The notes below the pieces were generated by a model, which saw only the letters and a list, made by a program, of their open reading frames with translations, ran no database searches and had not been told where the DNA came from. The position numbers were made by a program, and so were the translations under genes. Positions 1-6,822 of a stretch of 11,657 nucleotides of DNA are shown here, piece after piece; position 1 is the stretch's first letter; every line of letters begins with the position of its first letter. This DNA comes from Bordetella parapertussis (lineage in GTDB: Bacteria > Pseudomonadota > Gammaproteobacteria > Burkholderiales > Burkholderiaceae_B), in NCBI GenBank assembly GCA_945872285.1, contig CAMBZR010000090.1, positions 1 to 11,657 on the forward strand. Reading direction: 5' to 3'.

Positions 1-937
1 GACCAAAGCGGCCATCGATTCAATCATCGCACCCTTGGTGTTGGGGCGTGACGCGACCGATATCAATGGGCTCACCCGCTCGGTGCTGCACGGCACGCAC
101 CTGCTGGGACGCAACGGTTCATTTGTCTATGGTTTTTCTGGGATTGAAATCGCGCTGTGGGACTTGGCTGGCAAGCGCGCCAAGCAACCCGTCTGGCAGT
201 TGCTAGGCGGGCCCGCGCGTAAAGAGCTTGATACCTACGCAAGCTTGCTTTGCTACACCGACCCTGCACTGGTCGCCAAAAATGTGTCGAAAGCCGCAAG
301 CCAAGGCTATCGCTTTATTAAACTGCACGAGGTCACGCGCGAGGCGACCCTAGCGGCAATCCAGGCACCAGGTGCCAAAAACGCCAAAATCATGCTGGAT
401 GTGAATTGCGCTTGGCTACCGGTTAAAGCCCGCGAGATGGCGCAATCGCTAGCAAACGATGGCCTGCTTTGGCTAGAAGAACCTGTCTGGCCGCCCGAGG
501 ACGTGCACAGTTTGGCCGGCGTACGCGCCAAAGGTGTACCGATTGCTGCCGGCGAAAACGTCGCGGGCTTATTTGGTTTTAAAACGTTGATTGATGCGCA
601 AGCGATCGACATTGCACAACCCAGTGTCACCAAAGTCGGCGGCATTGGCGAGATGGTCAAGGTCATTCATTACTGTCAGGCGAACGGTGTTGAGGTGTAT
701 CCACACTGCCCCTACTTTGGACCAGGCTTACTGGCCAGCTATCACGTTGCCTCGGCGTTGATCGAGCAGCCGTTGATTGAAATTCTGTGGATCGAGATGC
801 AAGGCAACCCGTTTGATCCGTGGGTACGCAGCACGGGCGGCAAAGTGCAGTTGCCGCAAGGGCCTGGCTTAGGCGTTGACCCCGACCCCGCAATATTGAA
901 ACGTTATTTAAAGGGGGATATCGTACGTACGGCCTAG
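1..937 (+). CDS. Enolase-superfamily (mandelate racemase/muconate lactonizing type) protein, 5' partial
   Basis: This is the C-terminal ~312 residues of an enolase-superfamily enzyme. The reading frame is open from base 2, so the start and most of the N-terminal capping domain (roughly 70-90 residues, given a usual length near 380-390) lie outside the window. The barrel domain is recognisable: YGFSGIEIALWDLAGK near the left edge, then three carboxylates at the usual metal-ligand positions, Asp (398-400) in LDVN, Glu in WLEEP (470-484) and Glu (554-556) in AGEN. A Lys-Leu-His triplet (320-328) stands where many relatives have Lys-x-Lys. A His (704-706) in PHCPYFGPG fits the general base of the mandelate racemase group. 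The residue that normally pairs with this His as Asp is Ser (623-625) in QPSVTKVGG. Members act on acid sugars or other carboxylates by abstracting the alpha proton, but the substrate cannot be named here. Its stop overlaps the stop of the convergent CHR gene. Confidence 0.9.
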   Translation, partial: TKAAIDSIIAPLVLGRDATDINGLTRSVLHGTHLLGRNGSFVYGFSGIEIALWDLAGKRAKQPVWQLLGGPARKELDTYASLLCYTDPALVAKNVSKAASQGYRFIKLHEVTREATLAAIQAPGAKNAKIMLDVNCAWLPVKAREMAQSLANDGLLWLEEPVWPPEDVHSLAGVRAKGVPIAAGENVAGLFGFKTLIDAQAIDIAQPSVTKVGGIGEMVKVIHYCQANGVEVYPHCPYFGPGLLASYHVASALIEQPLIEILWIEMQGNPFDPWVRSTGGKVQLPQGPGLGVDPDPAILKRYLKGDIVRTA

Positions 938-1527
938 CCGATCGTAAGCAAACCCGTCGCGCCAAGCGTCGCACCCGTTAGTAGTAACCAAAACATATTG
1001 ATCCTGGTGCGCGCCACAATTACTGTAGTCGCGGCGGTCAGCGCCCATAAGGGCCAATCTCGGGCAGCCTCGGTGTTACTGGTTGCCAGCATCCAGCCCG
1101 ATGCGATCAACAGCGCAATCACAATAGGACCCATGCCTAACTTAAAGGCACGCACAGCGACGCGTTCACGATTTTTATACACCCACTTCGCAGTGAAAAA
1201 AATCAGCATGCAACTAGGCAATAACATGCCCACCATGCATAGCACCGCCGCAAAGAATCCAACAAACAAGCCACCTGCGTTAAAGCCGATGTTCCAACCC
1301 AATAACGCCACAAACAAAACATTAGGCCCAGGTGCGGCCTGCGCGATCACAACTGACGCACTAAACTGCGAGCTGGTTAACCAGTGCTGCTGCGTCACAA
1401 GGTAATGATGAATCTCGGGTAACAGCACCAACGGGCCACCAATCGAGCTCACCGAAAACAAAAAGAAGTGCATTAAAAGCTCGAACCAATCTGTCCACTG
1501 CATCACAAAACTTAACGGCGCGTTCAT
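934..1527 (-). CDS. Half-size CHR chromate transporter family protein, second of pair
   Basis: This 197-residue, very hydrophobic protein is one half of a CHR-family (ChrA) transporter. Full-length ChrA has two homologous halves, while short CHR proteins are encoded as tandem pairs and are thought to work together in the inner membrane to export chromate. The family pattern is clear: a glycine turn SSIGGP at residues 27-32, HWLTSSQF at 48-55, then QAAPGPNVLFVALLGW at 63-78, followed by several membrane segments. The ATG (1525-1527) overlaps the stop of the preceding CHR gene in an ATGA arrangement, which favours translational coupling; only a weak GGGG precedes it. The gene ends in a 4-base overlap with the convergent enolase-superfamily gene. 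Chromate as the true substrate is inferred from family only. Confidence 0.88.
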   Translation of the reverse strand: MNAPLSFVMQWTDWFELLMHFFLFSVSSIGGPLVLLPEIHHYLVTQQHWLTSSQFSASVVIAQAAPGPNVLFVALLGWNIGFNAGGLFVGFFAAVLCMVGMLLPSCMLIFFTAKWVYKNRERVAVRAFKLGMGPIVIALLIASGWMLATSNTEAARDWPLWALTAATTVIVARTRINMFWLLLTGATLGATGLLTIG

Positions 1528-2099
1528 GGCTTGCCCCGAAGTTTAAGAAAGGTCAACAAATAGCCCAACCCACCTAAACCAAACATGACATAGACCAGAC
1601 GCCAGTGCAACAAGGCAACACCCGCAAAGCTTAAACAGGCCAACACCAAACACAAAGGCACACCTAGTGGATTGGTTTTCAAGGCCGTCAAGAGTTTGAG
1701 CCCCGTAGCAATAAACAACCCTGCCGCTACCGCTCCCATGCCACGCAAGGCATCGATCACGTGAGGATCGGTACCAAAACGCGCATACGCCAAAGCCATC
1801 AAAGCGATCGTGAAGGAAGGTAACAAAAACATACCGGCAATCGACACGATGGCACCGCGTAAGCCGAAATAGCGCGACCCCACCATGATGCTTAAATTTA
1901 AGGCAGGTGGCCCCGGCATGGTACGGGCGACGGCCCACTCTTCAACAAACTCGGCGCGTGTGAGCCACTTTTTACGCTCAACGAGCTCGCGCTCCATGTA
2001 GGCCAGCACACCGCCAAAACCTTGTATCGCCAAAAGCGTAAAAGAAAAAAATAAGTCTTTAAGCGACTCAGGCTGTGGTCGCGCTGTAGGTGTTGTCAT
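1524..2099 (-). CDS. Half-size CHR chromate transporter family protein, first of pair
   Basis: This 191-residue membrane protein is the first of the two half-size CHR proteins. It shows the conserved amphipathic start (LKDLFFSFTLLAIQGFGG, residues 13-30), then WLTRAEFVEEWAVART at 45-60 and the MPGPPALNLSIMVG block at 61-74, followed by about four further hydrophobic segments. Its PGPPALN motif differs from PGPNV in the downstream partner, as expected for a pair in which each member represents a different half of the full-length transporter. It starts 17 bp after the MmgE/PrpD stop, with only a weak GGTGA-like ribosome site, and it overlaps the next gene by 4 bp, so all three genes are probably co-transcribed. 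A role in chromate or other oxyanion export is inferred from the family. Confidence 0.88.
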   Translation of the reverse strand: MTTPTARPQPESLKDLFFSFTLLAIQGFGGVLAYMERELVERKKWLTRAEFVEEWAVARTMPGPPALNLSIMVGSRYFGLRGAIVSIAGMFLLPSFTIALMALAYARFGTDPHVIDALRGMGAVAAGLFIATGLKLLTALKTNPLGVPLCLVLACLSFAGVALLHWRLVYVMFGLGGLGYLLTFLKLRGKP

Positions 2100-2116
2100 G
2101 TACTTTTATCACCGTA

Positions 2117-3490
2117 TCAACGATGTAGCTGCCTCATCAGGGCGGCCAACTCAGACACCGAATGATTTTCAAACGATAACAAGAGCGACAGTATCGCCTC
2201 AACCAACTGCGGGTCTTGCCCTTCAGCGTTGTGGCGAAACTTAGCAATGATGTCTTCGTCGGAGGCCGGGTTTTCAGGCTCACCCTTCGCCAGTGGCACA
2301 TCGATCTTGTGCACGGCGCCCGCTTTGCTTTTGATCACCATCGAAGCGCCACGCTGGCTGGGGTAAGCCTTGGCCCAACCGTCATCCAGCCTTGAGGTAA
2401 TGCGCGAGGCTAAACCCTGAATATCCGTATTCTTCACAACCGAAGGCACGTAACGGTCTTCGCCAACGTCGCCATAATAGGCCGCCATCGCTACAGAGTA
2501 CTTGATACTAAACTTAGCGCCCTCGGCAGTATCAGGCATCTCAGTGGCGCCACAAAAACTTACCGCAACAGGGTAGGTTGCCACATCAACACTTTCAATA
2601 TCGGCAAAAGCCAAGTGGTTGTCTTTCATTACTGCTAAGACACCATCGGCTGCCGGATGAATATGGCGACAGGCCGCATGCAGCTTGATGTATTGATCTG
2701 CCAAATAAAAGTGTTTGCCGAGTTCTTCAAATAGGGTCTCAAGATGAATCTCATCGGCCATTGCTTTGAAGAGACCTTTTTCACCCTCAAGCACAGTCAC
2801 TGGTCCCTTGGCGCCGCGCTTCGCTAAATCCACAGACAGCACGCCGGCCATCGCAGCCTTACCCGGATGCAAAGGCTTTACCATCGCACCTTCGACCAAA
2901 ATTTGTAACAAGCCCGCGCCTTGCAAACTCGCGATACTCATTGCGCTTGTCAGTTGCTCTTTATTTAACTTCGCCAGCACGCCACAAGCCGCCGCCGCTC
3001 CCAACACGCCAAGCGTACCCGTCGTATGAAACCCACGATTTAAATGCGAGGGATTCATTGCCTTTGATATGCGGTTGACGATGTCATAACCCAAAATCAT
3101 CGACAACAAAAAGGACTGACCGTCCGCCTGCTCAGTCTCAGCATAGGCTAACGCGGCAGGGATCACTGCGACACCCGCATGCACACCGCCAAAGCGATAA
3201 CCATCATCCATATCTAGCGCATGCGCGGTCACGCCATTGCCTAAGGCCGCATGAATCGCAGGCACCTTCTCTTTGAAGCCAAACAAAGTGGCATCTTCAG
3301 TCCCCCGCAAGCTCGAGAGATAATCGAGCATCATCCGCGGAAAATCCATCTTCAAACCAGCAATCGAGACGCCAATTAAATCGATGGTTAACAGCTTGGC
3401 CTTATGCACGACCTCAGGGGGTACGTCTTTAAACTGAGTCTGACAAAAAAGCTCAGAAAAAGTCTGCAAAATTGTCTGTTCTTTACTCAT
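2117..3490 (-). CDS. MmgE/PrpD family protein
   Basis: This 457-residue protein has the length and layout of the MmgE/PrpD family. Characterised members include 2-methylcitrate dehydratase, cis-aconitate decarboxylase and iminodisuccinate epimerase. The helical domain carries IDLIGVSIAG (36-45), NGVTAHALDMDDGYRFGGVHAGVAVIPAALA (85-115), a glycine/alanine-rich stretch after RGFHTTGTLG (152-161) and LHPGKAAMAG (207-216). The smaller domain has KLHAACRHIHPAADG (269-283). No propionate genes (prpB, prpC) lie nearby, so 2-methylcitrate dehydratase is not supported, and the substrate is probably some other organic acid. A GGAG sits about 9 bases upstream of the ATG, and a TTGACA promoter lies about 50 bp upstream. 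It is the first gene of a likely operon with the two CHR genes. Confidence 0.9.
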   Translation of the reverse strand: MSKEQTILQTFSELFCQTQFKDVPPEVVHKAKLLTIDLIGVSIAGLKMDFPRMMLDYLSSLRGTEDATLFGFKEKVPAIHAALGNGVTAHALDMDDGYRFGGVHAGVAVIPAALAYAETEQADGQSFLLSMILGYDIVNRISKAMNPSHLNRGFHTTGTLGVLGAAAACGVLAKLNKEQLTSAMSIASLQGAGLLQILVEGAMVKPLHPGKAAMAGVLSVDLAKRGAKGPVTVLEGEKGLFKAMADEIHLETLFEELGKHFYLADQYIKLHAACRHIHPAADGVLAVMKDNHLAFADIESVDVATYPVAVSFCGATEMPDTAEGAKFSIKYSVAMAAYYGDVGEDRYVPSVVKNTDIQGLASRITSRLDDGWAKAYPSQRGASMVIKSKAGAVHKIDVPLAKGEPENPASDEDIIAKFRHNAEGQDPQLVEAILSLLLSFENHSVSELAALMRQLHR

Positions 3491-3514
3491 GTACTGGCTC
3501 CAAGCTTAGTTTTT

Positions 3515-3545
3515 TGTCTAGTTGACCTGAATACTAGCTGTCAAC
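3515..3545 (-). promoter_or_regulatory. Probable sigma70 promoter with overlapping inverted repeat, upstream of the MmgE/PrpD operon
   Basis: On the minus strand a perfect TTGACA (-35) at 3544-3539 is followed after 18 bases by TAGACA at 3520-3515, a poor -10. The inverted repeat GTTGAC (3521-3526) / GTCAAC (3540-3545), with 13 bases between its arms, spans the space between the boxes. That is where a repressor would block polymerase. The weak -10 suggests that the promoter may need an activator or is tightly controlled. No experimental start is known. Confidence 0.45.
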
Positions 3546-3622
3546 ACAACTTGTTTTCGATGCTTACCTGTCAGTACGTTTTGCATCTGTCCAATATTTT
3601 TGCATTTCAATACAGGTTGGTA

Positions 3623-4810
3623 TCATTTCGGTTTGGCAGCGCGCAACGCCTGCAACACGCGTTGCCCAGCGCGGCCATCAGGTTTGACGCCAATTGATGT
3701 TTGAAACTCACTGATCGCGGCACGACTTTTTGTGCCAATCATGCCGTCGATCTCGCCGATGTCATAGCCTCGGTCAACCAAACGTTGCTGCACTTCGCGA
3801 CGCTCGGCGCGACTCGTACCCGCATCGTCGGTTGGCCATGGGGTGCTGAAACGCCCGGCCCCGCGCAGGCGATCGGCCAGATGGGCGATGGATAAGGCAT
3901 AAGACTCGGCAGCGTTATAGCTATACATGGCATCAAAATTTCGAAACACAATAAATGCAGGGCCAGTCGGGCCAGCAGGCAACAGCAGCGCGGCCTGTGT
4001 GGTCTCACTGGGCACCGCTTGATCAGCCTTGATGGGCTTAACATCTAACTTTGTAAATTGAGCCAAGGGCTGTCGCGCAGTTCGCCCCGTTGCCCCTGCA
4101 TAGCCCTTGGGCAGCTGCACCTCGTACCCCCAGTTTGCACCACTCACCCAACCGGCCAGCTTCAAATAATTTGCCGTTGAGCCCAGCGCATCGGGTACTG
4201 AGTTCACAATATCGCGCTTACCATCTCCATCAAAATCAACAGCAATACGTTGATAGGTGGTGGGCATAAATTGTGTTTGGCCAAAGGCCCCCGCCCACGA
4301 CCCGACCAAGTTTTGCACAGGGATATCACCACTTTGAGCGATCTTTAAAGTTGCCCACAACTCGCCCTTAAAAAAGGCCTGGCGCTTATTGGCACAGACC
4401 AAGGTCACTAACGAACGCACTATTTCGCGAGTCCCTTGTATCCGTCCGAAATTAGATTCGACACCCCAAACGGCTACGATGGTGTACCGGTCAACACCAT
4501 ATTTTTGCTCGGCCTCGCCAAGAGTCTTTGACCACTCTTTCAGCTTGACCTGTCCATCTGCCACGCGCTCATCGTCGACTAAACCCGCCAAATAATCCCA
4601 AATGGGAGTACGAAATTCTGGCTGAAAATCAAAAGCCTTCAGTACCGTTTCATCGGGCTCGATCCCTTTGAAGGCCAAATCGAGTGTCAAGGCGCTGATG
4701 CCCTGCGCGCTCGCGGCCTGCCTCAACCCCGCAACACAGGTATCAAACGTTTGCGCGTAGGCAACAAAAGCTGCGCAAGATAAAGCCAGCGCGCTCAAGA
4801 CTTTTTTCAT
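3623..4810 (-). CDS. Lytic murein transglycosylase, MltB/SltB family, with C-terminal peptidoglycan-binding domain
   Basis: This enzyme cleaves the MurNAc-GlcNAc bond of peptidoglycan to give 1,6-anhydro ends, in the periplasm. The ATG at 4810 was chosen because it opens a clean signal peptide (MKKVLSALALSCAAFVAYA, cut before Gln20) with an AGAAGA-type ribosome site; an in-frame ATG at 4855 would add 15 polar residues in front. There is no good lipobox, so the 395-residue protein is likely soluble. The SLT_2 domain spans about 21-315. The probable catalytic Glu118 is in VAVWGVESNFGR, SWAGAFGQTQFMPTTY lies at 171-186, and an EF-hand-like DFDGDGKRD at 192-200 matches the calcium site of MltB. 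A PG_binding_1 domain (about 335-392, VQQRLVDRGYDIGEIDGMIG) closes the protein. It has its own spacing of 127 and 132 bp to its neighbours and is probably functionally unrelated to them. Confidence 0.92.
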   Translation of the reverse strand: MKKVLSALALSCAAFVAYAQTFDTCVAGLRQAASAQGISALTLDLAFKGIEPDETVLKAFDFQPEFRTPIWDYLAGLVDDERVADGQVKLKEWSKTLGEAEQKYGVDRYTIVAVWGVESNFGRIQGTREIVRSLVTLVCANKRQAFFKGELWATLKIAQSGDIPVQNLVGSWAGAFGQTQFMPTTYQRIAVDFDGDGKRDIVNSVPDALGSTANYLKLAGWVSGANWGYEVQLPKGYAGATGRTARQPLAQFTKLDVKPIKADQAVPSETTQAALLLPAGPTGPAFIVFRNFDAMYSYNAAESYALSIAHLADRLRGAGRFSTPWPTDDAGTSRAERREVQQRLVDRGYDIGEIDGMIGTKSRAAISEFQTSIGVKPDGRAGQRVLQALRAAKPK

Positions 4811-4937
4811 AAGTGGTGATCTTCTTGGAATGATGTGGTGCTCCGCTTGTTTCAAAGTGCTGCTTCGCTCGAGCTTTTAAACTTTAAGCCCTCTTACCCG
4901 AGTTCTGGCGATTTAATGTGTGCCTGTCCAACCGCGA

Positions 4938-5927
4938 TCAATCAAGCACTAGGGCCTCACGACGAATCACCTCTCCCCACACCGGCACCTCTTTGCTGAT
5001 GAGGTTAGCAAAGCTCTTGGGATCAAGCAGTACAGGCTCGCCATTACTTTTTAAAACTGCCTCAGCTTTCGGGTTAGTCGTAATCAGTCTAGCCGCTTCA
5101 TAAATTTTTGTAATGATCGGCTGTGCAGTCCCCGCAGGCGCCAACAAACCCATCCAAAATGTGATCTCAAAACCGGCAAAGCCTGCCTCAGCCATTGTCG
5201 GCAAATCAGGAAGTTGAGCAATCCGCTTTGACGACGTCACAGCTAACGCCTTGAGCTTGCCTGCCTGAACATTAGGCACCGTGCTTAAGGTATCAAAGCC
5301 GGCGTTCAGTTCTCCGCTGATTATCGCCAGCCCAGCCAACGCGCCGCTTTTGTAGGGCACGTGTGTTGTTTTGATGTTGGCCCGATTGCTAAGCGATACA
5401 AAACTTAGATGTGCCAGGTTGCCTTGCCCGCCCGAACCGTAGGTCAACTTGTCAGGCTGCGCTTGAGCGTAACGGATTAGCGCTTGTATGCTATCCACAG
5501 AATTTTTCTGTGCCCACTCAGGATTTACCGCCAAAATGAACGGTGCTTCAATAATCATCGTAATCGGCGCAAAATCTGACGCTTTATAGGTAATCTGTTT
5601 ATATAGCTGTGGGTTGATGGTGATGCTGCTCGAGTTCGTGACAAGCAAGGTGTACCCATCGGGCGCGGCTCGCGCCACTTCACCCACGCCGATTGCCCCG
5701 TTTGCACCAGGTTTGTTCTCAACCACAACCGGCTGCCCCAGCGTTTTTGTTAATTGCTCGGCCACTACTCGCGCCACAGTATCAGTCACCGAGCCCGCAG
5801 GAAACCCAACCACAATGCGAAGCGGTTTATTGGGCCAAGGCTTAGCGACATCCTGAGCATGAGCCGCTGTTATCGCTAAACAGCCTAGGGCAATCAGGGC
5901 GCCCAGTCTTCGGATTACGTTTGTCAT
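4938..5927 (-). CDS. Bug/TctC-family tripartite tricarboxylate transporter substrate-binding protein
   Basis: This 329-residue periplasmic binding protein belongs to the Bug (TctC) family, which is greatly expanded in Burkholderiales and binds small carboxylates and related compounds. A signal peptide (residues 1-24, ending AAHA before Gln25) is followed by the family hallmarks: WPNKPLRIVVGFPAGSVTDTVAR (31-53), a PVVVENKPGANGAIG block (66-80) that shapes the ligand pocket, and the APDGYTLLV segment (88-96). The length matches the family. A GGAGA lies 7 bases before the ATG. No TctA or TctB membrane subunit is present in the window, so it is either an orphan that works with a remote permease or a sensor-type Bug protein. 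The ligand cannot be told from sequence; the nearby PrpD and enolase-superfamily genes hint at an organic acid. No confident promoter was found upstream. Confidence 0.93.
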   Translation of the reverse strand: MTNVIRRLGALIALGCLAITAAHAQDVAKPWPNKPLRIVVGFPAGSVTDTVARVVAEQLTKTLGQPVVVENKPGANGAIGVGEVARAAPDGYTLLVTNSSSITINPQLYKQITYKASDFAPITMIIEAPFILAVNPEWAQKNSVDSIQALIRYAQAQPDKLTYGSGGQGNLAHLSFVSLSNRANIKTTHVPYKSGALAGLAIISGELNAGFDTLSTVPNVQAGKLKALAVTSSKRIAQLPDLPTMAEAGFAGFEITFWMGLLAPAGTAQPIITKIYEAARLITTNPKAEAVLKSNGEPVLLDPKSFANLISKEVPVWGEVIRREALVLD

Positions 5928-6179
5928 TTTTTGTCTCCCGAGATATCAATTTGTTTCTCAGGAGTTTATCTTAAACCAAATCGCCTTTAGCCAACGCTAT
6001 CAACTGGCGCCATTTCGCTGAACAAGGAAATTCAATGGGGCAAGCCAATCGGCTGTACTTTTTTTCAAGCCACTCAGTACAAGACCGTCTATCGCCCCTA
6101 CCGGCACAAAGCGGTCGAGATAGTTTGCTACTATTCCGCAAGCAGGCGACTCTGTGCCCCAGAACTTAGAATAACCCCT

Positions 6180-6821
6180 ATGCAAACAGACTTGTTTGAA
6201 CCCCCCCCAAGCGAACACCACTCAGCAACAGCCGTTGTCAATCTTTTGGCAAAAGACGGCAGTGCAGCGTATATCCCTAAGGTTTTCGACCCAACCAGCT
6301 GCTCGACGTTATTCGCGTCGTTACGCACGACGCTCGACTGGCAACAAGACCAGTTATTTATGTTTGGAAAATTAGTCACGACAAAAAGAGAAGTCGCGTG
6401 GGTCGGGGATGCGGGCTGTTCTTATACGTATTCGGGCGTCAAAAAGTTTCCGCAAGCATGGACGCCAGAGCTGTTACGCATCAAACACACCGCTGAGGCG
6501 CTGGCGCATCACACGTTCAACTCGTGCCTGCTCAATCTGTATCACGACGGTGCTCAGGGCATGGGCTGGCACAGTGATGATGAAATAGAACTCGAGCAAA
6601 ACGCACCGATCGCCTCAATCAGTTTTGGTGGCGAGCGTAAGTTTTCGTTTAAACATAAGTTTGAAAAAATTGGCGCCTCTGTTCTCTTAGAAAATGGGAG
6701 TGTGCTGTTGATGCACGCACCGACTCAACATTTTTGGCAGCACAGCTTGACTAAAACCAAGCGGATTGTCTCTCCTCGAATTAACCTCACCTTTAGAGCC
6801 ATCAGGCAAGAGCAGCAATAA
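6180..6821 (+). CDS. AlkB-family Fe(II)/2-oxoglutarate-dependent dioxygenase (alkylated nucleic acid repair)
   Basis: This 213-residue protein would oxidatively remove methyl groups such as 1-methyladenine and 3-methylcytosine from DNA or RNA. All catalytic elements are visible: the iron ligands His131 and Asp133 in GWHSDDE and His188 in HFWQHSL, plus the 2-oxoglutarate-binding arginines Arg200 and Arg206 in PRINLTFR. The NLYHDGAQGMGWHSDDE block and the SFGGERKFSFKHK strand pair (148-160) make it closer to the ALKBH2/ALKBH3-like bacterial group than to E. coli AlkB. I see no clear ribosome site before the ATG, and no strong promoter in the 252-bp gap to the divergent Bug gene. It ends one base before the next gene, so the two are very likely co-transcribed. 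No Ada-type regulator or ada box was noticed. Confidence 0.92.
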   Translation: MQTDLFEPPPSEHHSATAVVNLLAKDGSAAYIPKVFDPTSCSTLFASLRTTLDWQQDQLFMFGKLVTTKREVAWVGDAGCSYTYSGVKKFPQAWTPELLRIKHTAEALAHHTFNSCLLNLYHDGAQGMGWHSDDEIELEQNAPIASISFGGERKFSFKHKFEKIGASVLLENGSVLLMHAPTQHFWQHSLTKTKRIVSPRINLTFRAIRQEQQ

Positions 6822-6822
6822 A

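Noticed and set aside
998..1405. Plus-strand open frame of 135 codons opposite the second CHR gene
   Set aside because: It is antisense to a clearly recognisable CHR protein, has no recognisable domain and has no ribosome site; it is a shadow frame.
2117..3490. Calling the MmgE/PrpD protein 2-methylcitrate dehydratase (prpD)
   Set aside because: No prpB, prpC or acnD-type neighbours are present, and family membership alone does not fix the substrate.
4811..4855. Upstream in-frame ATG at 4855 as the start of the transglycosylase
   Set aside because: It would put 15 polar residues in front of a well-formed signal peptide; the ATG at 4810 has a better-placed ribosome site.
4867..4874. GCTCGAGC palindrome upstream of the transglycosylase gene
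   Set aside because: An 8-bp palindrome is common by chance and is not near a convincing promoter.
6043..6065. AGCC-AATC-GGCT followed by T7, resembling an intrinsic terminator on the plus strand
   Set aside because: The stem is only 4 bp, the T-run starts four bases after it, and no plus-strand gene ends nearby.
6089..6123. Nested inverted repeat CTATC/GATAG with ACCG/CGGT inside, upstream of the AlkB gene
   Set aside because: The arms are 4-5 bp with unequal internal bulges, well within chance expectation; no known operator matches.
6000..6379. Two minus-strand open frames (6000-6221 and 6131-6379) in and beside the gap before the AlkB gene
   Set aside because: One overlaps the AlkB coding region in antisense, and both show composition and residue patterns unlike a protein family; no ribosome site or homology was recognised.
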